Positions 1 through 5,701 of a stretch of 5,701 bases of DNA are shown piece after piece. Within the stretch, counting starts at the first letter, position 1; each line of letters opens with the position of its first letter. This stretch comes from CBDUBU01 sp965365465 (GTDB lineage Bacteria > Bacteroidota > Rhodothermia > Rhodothermales > DASSAV01), in contig CBDUBU010000272.1 in the NCBI GenBank assembly GCA_965365465.1, positions 1 to 5,701 on the forward strand, written 5' to 3'. A program made the position numbers and the translations under genes. The notes below the pieces were generated by a model. The model made no database searches. It was not told the origin of the DNA and worked only from the letters and a program-made list of their open reading frames with translations.

Positions 1-1
1 C

Positions 2-82
2 CTGGAACTGGCCTTTCCGCTCCGCGACTTCGGCGGCAGCCGCGATCCGAGCCTCTGGCTCCGCATCAGCCCGACGTTTTGA
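2..82 (+). CDS. C-terminal end of an unidentified protein, possibly an outer-membrane beta-barrel
   Basis: Only the last 26 codons and a TGA stop are inside the window; the gene begins to the left. The visible residues run LELAFPLRDFGG and then SRDPSLWLRISPTF. About 22 of the 26 codons end in G or C, as in the neighbouring genes, so this looks like real coding sequence. The alternating hydrophobic pattern (LWLRI) and a final phenylalanine are typical of the last beta-strand of outer-membrane barrel proteins, where the terminal aromatic residue is read by the BAM assembly machinery. That is an inference from a very short fragment; the family cannot be named. The gene converges on the SDR gene, with only 9 bp between the two stop codons, so there is no room for a separate terminator. 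Confidence 0.55.
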   Translation: MELAFPLRDFGGSRDPSLWLRISPTF

Positions 83-91
83 CGTTTTTCC

Positions 92-841
92 TCAAATGAC
101 CACACCCCCATCCTGCACGATGACCTCGCCTGTCATATAGGAGTTGCGGTCAGAGACGAGGAAAGCGGCCAGTTCGGCGGTTTCATCGGCGCTGCCGAAC
201 CGGTCCAGGGCGCACCAGTCTTTGTACAGCGCAAGGAAATGATCCGGGATGGTTTCGGCAAGGTCGGTTTCGACGATGCCGACGGCGATGGCGTTGGCCC
301 GGATGCCCAGGCGCGCCCCTTCACGGGCGATGGCCTTGATGAACCCGATGGAAGCCGCTTTGGAAGTCGCGTAGGGCACCCCCGCCGGAACCGACCGGAT
401 GCCGCTGATCGAACTGATCGCCAGAAAGACGCCGCTTCGCTGGTGCATCATCTGCCGGTACACCGGGTTGCCCACGTTGTAGAGGCCGCCGATGTTGGTC
501 CGCATGATCTCGTCCCAATGCTCCTCCGGCATCCGCAGGAAGAGCGAACTGCGGTTGATTCCGGCGTTGAGCGCCAGCACGTCGATCCGGCCCATCTCCG
601 CGATGACCCGGGCCACCATCTCTGCGGAGGCGGCCCGGTCGCCCACGTCGGCCTGGAGCGCCAGCCCCCGGCGGCCCTGCGCTTCGATGAGCGCAACGGT
701 TTCCTGGGCGGCATCCTCACGAGAAGCATAACAGAAGGCAACGTCTGCGCCCTCACGGGCGAACACCTCGCACAACGACCGTCCGATGCCTCTCGAACCG
801 CCGGTAATCAACACCTTCTTACCCTCCAGCAAACCGCTCAT
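92..841 (-). CDS. SDR-family NAD(P)-dependent oxidoreductase, FabG-like (3-oxoacyl-ACP reductase type)
   Basis: A 249-residue classical short-chain dehydrogenase/reductase with a single Rossmann-fold domain, expected to be cytosolic. Visible motifs: the dinucleotide-binding TGGSRGIG (T13-G20), Asp65-Val66 for the adenine ring, NAG (N92-G94), Asn116, Ser144, and YATSK giving catalytic Tyr157 and Lys161. The Ser-to-Tyr spacing of 13 matches FabG. Arg17 in the glycine loop suggests NADPH preference. Two positions differ from FabG: the usual PG after beta-6 is VG (V187-G188), and the C-terminus reads VQDGG rather than VNGG. The likely reaction is reduction of a 3-oxoacyl or similar keto group, but the substrate cannot be deduced, so no symbol is given. 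The ATG is preceded by GAGG at a 4-nt spacing, the clearest ribosome binding site in the window. It lies 38 bp downstream of dut and is probably its last operon partner. Confidence 0.93.
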   Translation of the reverse strand: MSGLLEGKKVLITGGSRGIGRSLCEVFAREGADVAFCYASREDAAQETVALIEAQGRRGLALQADVGDRAASAEMVARVIAEMGRIDVLALNAGINRSSLFLRMPEEHWDEIMRTNIGGLYNVGNPVYRQMMHQRSGVFLAISSISGIRSVPAGVPYATSKAASIGFIKAIAREGARLGIRANAIAVGIVETDLAETIPDHFLALYKDWCALDRFGSADETAELAAFLVSDRNSYMTGEVIVQDGGVVI

Positions 842-879
842 AGCGCCTCATCCGGGTCAACCAGCCAGAAACAGTCTGT

Positions 880-1338
880 TTATCCGCGTCCGGTAGACCC
901 GAACCCACCTTCTCCACGTTCGGTATCCTCCAGAGCTTCTCGTTCTTCCCACGCCGCGCGTGCGTGCCGGGCGATGACGAGCTGCGCGATGCGTTCGCCG
1001 CGCCTGATGGTGAACGGCTCCTCCCCCGCGTTGAACAGGATCACCTTGACCTCGCCCCGGTAGTCGGCATCGATGGTGCCGGGACTGTTGAGGACCGTTA
1101 CCCCGTGCTTTACAGCAAGGCCGCTGCGGGGGCGCACCTGCCCTTCGCAGCCGTCCGGCAGCGCGATCTGGAGGCCCGTCGGGATCAACGCCCGCGCCCC
1201 CGGATCGAGGCGAACCGGTTCGCCCTCGGCCACGGCGGCGCGCAGGTCCATTCCGGCGCTGTGCGTAGTGGCATACGCCGGCAGTTCCAGCCCTTCCGCG
1301 TGCGGCAGACGCTGGATGGAAACAGAGATGGGTTGCAT
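880..1338 (-). CDS. dut: Deoxyuridine 5'-triphosphate nucleotidohydrolase (dUTPase)
   Basis: Hydrolyses dUTP to dUMP and pyrophosphate, keeping uracil out of DNA and supplying the precursor of dTMP. It is a cytosolic, Mg-dependent homotrimer in this family. The 152-residue protein is full length and carries all five trimeric dUTPase motifs in order: AGMDLRA (28-34), RPRSGLA (69-75), GTIDADYRGEV (87-97, with the catalytic Asp90 and the uracil-stacking Tyr93), RGERIAQL (113-120) and the flexible C-terminal P-loop-like RGEGGFGSTG (141-150), which closes over the triphosphate. The start is chosen because MQPISVSIQRLPHAEGLELP aligns with typical dUTPase N-termini. No good Shine-Dalgarno is seen before the ATG. 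The gene lies 44 bp after the POT transporter and 38 bp before the SDR on the same strand, so it is likely read through from upstream. Confidence 0.98.
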   Translation of the reverse strand: MQPISVSIQRLPHAEGLELPAYATTHSAGMDLRAAVAEGEPVRLDPGARALIPTGLQIALPDGCEGQVRPRSGLAVKHGVTVLNSPGTIDADYRGEVKVILFNAGEEPFTIRRGERIAQLVIARHARAAWEEREALEDTERGEGGFGSTGRG

Positions 1339-1354
1339 AAAACGTACAGAACGG

Positions 1355-1374
1355 GAGCGCCGGAGGGCGCCCTC
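1355..1374 (-). other. GC-rich hairpin/palindrome between the POT transporter gene and dut
   Basis: The 44-bp gap contains two overlapping structures. One is a perfect 12-bp palindrome, GAGGGCGCCCTC, at 1363-1374. The other is a hairpin at 1355-1372 which, in the minus-strand transcript, reads GGGCGCC, loop CTCC, GGCGCTC (7 bp with one G-U pair). The following bases are CCGTTCTGTACGTTTT, not a continuous U tract, so this is not a convincing intrinsic terminator. It could act as a partial attenuator or an RNA-stability element between the two genes, or be a chance product of high GC content. Confidence 0.35.
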
Positions 1375-1382
1375 AGAGGGTT

Positions 1383-2936
1383 CTACTCGATGTCGCCGAT
1401 CAGGCGGCGGATGACCGGGCTGATGAGCAGCGCGGCAAGACCCGCCCCGCCCGAAACCAGCGCTACAAACTGGAACAACGACGCCATCGGCAGCGATTCA
1501 AGCTGCCCGGCAACGAGACCGGCGACGAGGTTGCCGAGCGCGGCGGCAATGAACCAGATGCCCATCATCTGCCCGACGCGGCCTCTTGGCGCCAGCTTCG
1601 TGATCGATGACAGGCCCACCGGCGAGAGGCACAGTTCCCCGACCGTGAACAGGAAGTAGGTCACGACCAGCCAGGAAGGCGAGGCCAGGTTGGACTCCGT
1701 CGCGTTGGCGGCGCCCCACATGATGACGAAAAAGCCTGCCGCCAGTCCGAGCAGTCCCAGCGAGAACTTGACGGGAATCGACGGGTTCGCCCGGTGGCTG
1801 GCAAGCCAGGGCCAGAGCCAGCCAAAGACGGGGGCAAAGGCAATGATAAAGATCGGATTGATCGCTTGCAGCCAGCTTGCGGGCGCTTCCCAGCCGAAGA
1901 GGCCGCGATCTGTGAGGTCGCGGGCAAACAGGTTCAGCGAGCTGCCCGCCTGCTCAAATCCTGCAAAGAAAACGGCTGCCAGCACGAACAGCCACAGAAT
2001 GACCCCGATCCGCTGCTTTTCTACCTTGTTGTATTCTTTGGAAGTGAGCAGGTAGAGGAAGTAGATGCCCACCAGAATAAGGATGCCGTAGCCCAGGCCC
2101 CGCGCGAAGGCTTCGAGGGAAAAGGCAAACACACCCGTCACGGCCAGCGTCACTCCCAGGATGGCCACGGCTGCCACCGCTCCCGCGATCAGGTAAAAAC
2201 GCCTTGCCTGCGCCTGAATCACCGAGGCAGATTCCTGATTGGTCAGGTAGCCGGCGTTTCCGAGATGCTTGTAGCCGAGCTTGTACTGGATCAAACCGAG
2301 CACCATACCCAGGCCGGAGGCTGCAAAGCCCAGGTGCCAGTTGATGTTCTCTCCGAAATACCCGACGACGAGCGGCGCGACAAAGGCGCCGATGTTGATG
2401 CCCATGTAGAAAATGGAGAACCCGCCGTCGCGCCTGGCTCCGCCTTCGGGGTAAAGCTCTCCGACCATCGTGCTCACGTTCGGCTTGAGCAACCCCGTCC
2501 CGACGATGATAAAGAACAGGCCCAGGTAGAACGTAAGCGCGCCCGGGATCACCAGGGTCAGGTTGCCGAGCGCAATGAAGATGCCGCCCACGAAAACGGC
2601 CTGCCGCTGCCCCCAGAGCTTGTCGGCCACCCAGCCGCCGGGCAGCGCCAGCAGGTAGACCAGCGAGGTAAACAGCCCGTAGATGGAAGAAGCTTTCCCT
2701 ACGTCGAAGCCGAGGCCGGGATTGCCGCCTACCGCCGCCGCCGTCATGAACAGCACCAGGATGGCGCGCATTCCGTAATAGCTGAAACGCTCCCACATCT
2801 CCGTGAAAAACAGGGTCGCCAGCCCGCGCGGATGGCCGAAAAAGCTGCCTTCGGATGCGCCTGCAGCGCCTCTTGCCGGGCCTCCGAGGTCGGCTGCACG
2901 TGAGCTTGCAAATTCACTGTTGCGATCTTTTGCCAT
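1383..2936 (-). CDS. POT/PTR2-family proton-dependent oligopeptide symporter
   Basis: A 517-residue inner-membrane carrier of the proton-dependent oligopeptide transporter family (major facilitator superfamily), which imports di- and tripeptides with protons. Family hallmarks are intact: ETMWERF-type ExxERFxYYG on helix 1 (E46-G55), the helix-4 lysine in GLLKPN (K151), the PTR2 signature FYMGINIGA (176-184), FEQAGSSLN on helix 7 (E328), and GELCLSPVGLS on helix 10 (E434). About 14 hydrophobic segments can be picked out, roughly at 55-70, 83-100, 113-131, 134-152, 177-194, 201-216, 247-270, 282-297, 310-328, 358-378, 390-410, 421-441, 455-477 and 486-506. This fits bacterial POTs with 12 core helices plus two extra ones. 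The first 30 residues are polar and precede the conserved FFGHPRGL; no alternative ATG lies before helix 1. No Shine-Dalgarno is evident. Exact peptide preference cannot be read from sequence. It is the first gene of the minus-strand cluster. Confidence 0.95.
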   Translation of the reverse strand: MAKDRNSEFASSRAADLGGPARGAAGASEGSFFGHPRGLATLFFTEMWERFSYYGMRAILVLFMTAAAVGGNPGLGFDVGKASSIYGLFTSLVYLLALPGGWVADKLWGQRQAVFVGGIFIALGNLTLVIPGALTFYLGLFFIIVGTGLLKPNVSTMVGELYPEGGARRDGGFSIFYMGINIGAFVAPLVVGYFGENINWHLGFAASGLGMVLGLIQYKLGYKHLGNAGYLTNQESASVIQAQARRFYLIAGAVAAVAILGVTLAVTGVFAFSLEAFARGLGYGILILVGIYFLYLLTSKEYNKVEKQRIGVILWLFVLAAVFFAGFEQAGSSLNLFARDLTDRGLFGWEAPASWLQAINPIFIIAFAPVFGWLWPWLASHRANPSIPVKFSLGLLGLAAGFFVIMWGAANATESNLASPSWLVVTYFLFTVGELCLSPVGLSSITKLAPRGRVGQMMGIWFIAAALGNLVAGLVAGQLESLPMASLFQFVALVSGGAGLAALLISPVIRRLIGDIE

Positions 2937-2985
2937 GAGGTTTTACTGGAGTTTGTAAGGCAGGGGAAACGGGATACGTTGCAGG

Positions 2986-3019
2986 CGCAGAAACACGGCG
3001 CACAGCGCCGGGGGCTGCG
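2986..3019 (-). other. Nested hairpin in the leader of the POT-dut-SDR cluster
   Basis: Plus-strand order is CGCAG (2986-2990), AAACA, CGGCGC (2996-3001), loop ACA, GCGCCG (3005-3010), GGGG, CTGCG (3015-3019). This forms a perfect 6-bp inner stem with a 3-nt loop and a perfect 5-bp outer stem, separated by a 5/4-nt internal loop. If transcription of the minus-strand cluster starts in the AT-rich part to the right, this element would lie in the 5' leader, about 50-83 nt before the transporter start codon. No U tract follows it, so it is not a standard terminator. Function is unknown. Confidence 0.4.
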
Positions 3020-3150
3020 AAGTCTGGCAAGGTTAGCAATTTCGAGGTTCAAAAGAAAGCAGGATTTCCTCTGAGCCCGAAACCGGCGCGGCATAGAACT
3101 TTGTATTTTACGTCGAGCCTTTTCAAAAAGCATCGTATATTAAGTATTCT

Positions 3151-3179
3151 TTGCCTTTTGACAGATCTTTCAAGATAAT
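3151..3179 (+). promoter_or_regulatory. Possible promoter for aspS
   Basis: TTGCCT (3151-3156) and GATAAT (3174-3179) are separated by 17 bp and match sigma-70 -35 and -10 consensus at 4 of 6 and 5 of 6 positions. They end about 45 bp before the aspS ATG, inside the only AT-rich patch in the region. A better -35 match, TTGACA at 3158-3163, has no -10 at the right distance. Bacteroidota primary sigma factors often prefer TTTG and TAnnTTTG instead, and no good pair of that kind was found here, so this is a tentative call. Confidence 0.35.
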
Positions 3180-3224
3180 TCCGGCTTTATGGCCTGAAGA
3201 CAGACGCGAACCATCGACCAACCC

Positions 3225-5099
<1,875 letters not shown>

Positions 5100-5146
5100 G
5101 AACGGACAGGGTGAGAGAAGCGTCCGTACCGGCATTGTGCAACCAT

Positions 5147-5274
5147 GAGATCCCTCGTCACGTGAAGCATAGCAGCATCCGGGAGGGCTGCGCCAGTTGT
5201 TCATCGGGATGACACGACCTCTCTGGGGGTTGCCGCAACTCGTCCCGAAGTGTCATCCTGAGCGAGGCGAAGCG
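5147..5274. repeat. Degenerate REP-like interspersed repeat with inverted arms
   Basis: The right part carries TGTCATCCTGAGCGAGGCGA (from 5251, continuing AGCG to 5274), a form of a widely dispersed intergenic repeat found in many bacterial genomes. The left part resembles the opposite orientation: GAGATCCCTCG (5147-5157) and TCGGGATGACAC (5204-5215). The two halves share a perfect 9-bp inverted repeat, GGATGACAC (5207-5215) and GTGTCATCC (5250-5258), separated by 34 bp. An additional ATCCC/GGGAT pair (5150-5154, 5206-5210) fits a second, decayed hairpin in the left half. Recognition of the repeat family comes from memory of its core; copy number in this genome cannot be tested here. Confidence 0.6.
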
Positions 5275-5378
5275 TCCAGGTAACTCACAGGACAGGCGCT
5301 CACAAAGGATGCCCTCGAAAGCCGGTCGCGCGATCAAGTCCGGCGCCTCAACGCTGCCGACAACCCCTGGAAAACACA

Positions 5379-5409
5379 AAAGGGCGGCCTCTGCATGAGG
5401 CCGCCCTTT
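5379..5409. terminator. Bidirectional rho-independent terminator
   Basis: A perfect 12-bp stem, AAAGGGCGGCCT (5379-5390) and AGGCCGCCCTTT (5398-5409), encloses a 7-nt loop CTGCATG. On the minus strand the hairpin is followed by TTTTGTGTTTT, a good U tract, and it lies about 37 bp past the stop codon of the T9SS-cargo gene, so it is best matched to that gene. On the plus strand the stem ends in TTT followed by CGTTCTATAGGTTTT, so it could also stop aspS transcription about 280 bp after the aspS stop codon. Confidence 0.92.
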
Positions 5410-5422
5410 CGTTCTATAGGTT

Positions 5423-5431
5423 TTATCCACA
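5423..5431 (+). other. Single match to the DnaA-box consensus TTATCCACA
   Basis: The nine bases equal the classical high-affinity DnaA box. Only this one copy was noticed; there is no cluster of boxes and no dnaA, dnaN or similar origin-linked gene in the window. An isolated box may titrate DnaA or be a chance match. Confidence 0.3.
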
Positions 5432-5445
5432 AACCGGGAAGATCC

Positions 5446-5701
5446 TCACTTCAGCAGCACCATCCGCCCGGCTCCCGCCGTCGTGCCCTCCGCCGTTCGC
5501 GCGATCACCCGGTAGACGTACATCCCCGATCCCAGACCGGTGCCGTCCACCTCCAGCGTCTGGCCCGCGCCTGCGCCGAAAGCCCGCTCCGCGATCTGCA
5601 TCACGCGGCGGCCCGTCATGTCGTAGACCTCGACGCGCACCTGGGCTGCTTCCGGAAGGTCGAAGCGGATGCGGGTGGAGGGGTTGAACGGGTTCGGGTA
5701 G
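5446..5701 (-). CDS. C-terminal T9SS type A sorting domain of a secreted protein (partial)
   Basis: The gene enters from the right edge; only the last 84 residues and a TGA stop are present. They read YPNPFNPSTRIRFDLPEAA, then VRVEVYDMTGRRV (about 21-33), GSGMYVYRVIA and the end GRMVLLK. This is the standard layout of the type A C-terminal signal of the type IX secretion system: the YPNPFNPST opening, a VxVYDxxGRxV strand, a GxYxYRl-type strand and a basic final residue. In this family the domain directs export across the outer membrane and is usually removed and replaced by a surface anchor. The cargo domain, and thus the function of the protein, lies outside the window. The frame is open through the edge with no stop upstream; a GTG at 5640 is an internal valine, not a start. 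The gene converges on aspS, with a strong terminator about 37 bp after its stop. Confidence 0.93.
   Translation of the reverse strand, partial: YPNPFNPSTRIRFDLPEAAQVRVEVYDMTGRRVMQIAERAFGAGAGQTLEVDGTGLGSGMYVYRVIARTAEGTTAGAGRMVLLK

Larger units (their letters stand above)
2937..3224. other. Divergent intergenic region between the POT transporter gene and aspS
   Basis: This 288-bp stretch separates two divergent start codons and must hold promoters for both directions. Its left half is GC-rich and contains a nested hairpin (2986-3019). The right part, about 3090-3185, is distinctly AT-rich compared with the rest of the window and is the natural place for promoters. I see no credible small gene: the only reading frame crossing much of it on the minus strand runs out of frame into the transporter gene and has no homology I recognise. 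No tRNA-like cloverleaf or riboswitch core was seen. Confidence 0.6.
5100..5445. other. Intergenic region between convergent aspS and the T9SS-cargo gene
   Basis: This 346-bp gap contains no supported gene. Directly after the aspS stop is a small inverted repeat, ACGGAC (5102-5107) and GTCCGT (5122-5127), with a 14-nt loop and no T tract. It is followed by a REP-like repeat region (5147-5274), a featureless stretch (about 5275-5375), a strong terminator (5379-5409) and a consensus-like DnaA box (5423-5431). A 90-codon minus-strand frame at 5158-5430 is a by-product of the repeat, since it contains the FASLRMT peptide characteristic of spurious proteins called across this repeat type. Confidence 0.7.

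Noticed and set aside
239..1063. A 274-codon plus-strand reading frame opposite the SDR and the 3' end of dut
   Set aside because: It lies antisense to two proteins with complete family motifs, and its own translation is low-complexity, rich in Asp, Arg, His and Pro with no recognisable domain. Long antisense frames are common in GC-rich genes.
1794..2903. A 369-codon plus-strand reading frame opposite the POT transporter
   Set aside because: The translation is a polar, repetitive-looking string typical of the antisense of membrane helices. The minus-strand transporter explains the whole stretch.
2744..3133. A minus-strand 129-codon frame covering much of the divergent intergenic region
   Set aside because: Its second half overlaps the transporter N-terminus out of frame, and it shows no known domain. 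The intergenic part is better explained as leader and promoter sequence.
3158..3163. Perfect TTGACA as the aspS -35 element
   Set aside because: The only nearby -10-like sequence (GATAAT, 3174-3179) is 10 bp away, and the sequence 17 bp away is GC-rich. TTGCCT at 3151 gives the proper 17-bp spacing.
5102..5127. Inverted repeat ACGGAC/GTCCGT right after the aspS stop as an intrinsic terminator
   Set aside because: The stem is only 6 bp with a 14-nt loop and no T tract follows. The strong hairpin at 5379-5409 is the better candidate.
5158..5430. A minus-strand 90-codon frame in the gap after aspS
   Set aside because: It runs through the terminator and the REP-like repeat, and contains FASLRMT, a hallmark of spurious predictions over this repeat.
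5423..5431. Replication origin suggested by the DnaA-box match
   Set aside because: There is one box only, with no AT-rich unwinding region next to it and no origin-associated genes.

Overview
The window looks like ordinary chromosomal DNA from a GC-rich member of the Bacteroidota/Rhodothermota group (Rhodothermales-like). The main evidence is the C-terminus encoded on the minus strand at the right edge, which starts YPNPFNPST and matches the type IX secretion (T9SS) type A sorting domain. Supporting signs are a Bacteroidota-style POT transporter, weak or absent Shine-Dalgarno sequences before most genes, and a GC-rich third codon position. The assignment is an inference; Ignavibacteria, Calditrichota and related phyla also carry this sorting domain.

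Layout. Bases 2-82 (+) are the last 26 codons of an unidentified protein whose end resembles an outer-membrane beta-strand. It converges on a three-gene minus-strand cluster transcribed right to left: a POT-family proton/peptide symporter (2936-1383), dUTPase (dut, 1338-880) and an SDR-family oxidoreductase of the FabG type (841-92). The gaps are only 44 and 38 bp, so co-transcription is likely. A 288-bp divergent intergenic region (2937-3224) carries an AT-rich patch with a possible promoter for the plus-strand gene and a nested hairpin in the leader of the minus-strand cluster. Complete aspS (aspartyl-tRNA synthetase, 3225-5099) follows on the plus strand. The 346-bp gap after it (5100-5445) holds a degenerate REP-like inverted repeat of the TGTCATCCTGAGCG type and a strong 12-bp-stem terminator serving convergent transcription. 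The window ends in the C-terminal 84 residues of a T9SS-secreted protein (5701-5446, minus).

How the genes work together. dUTPase protects DNA from uracil and supplies dUMP for dTMP synthesis, the SDR probably reduces a keto or acyl substrate, the POT carrier imports small peptides, and AspRS charges tRNA-Asp. They do not form one pathway. I see no defence system, mobile element, CRISPR array, RNA gene or biosynthetic cluster, and no convincing new biological system. The points worth a second look are modest: the REP-like element, leader hairpins, an unusual SDR cofactor motif, the AspRS N-terminal extension and a lone DnaA-box match.
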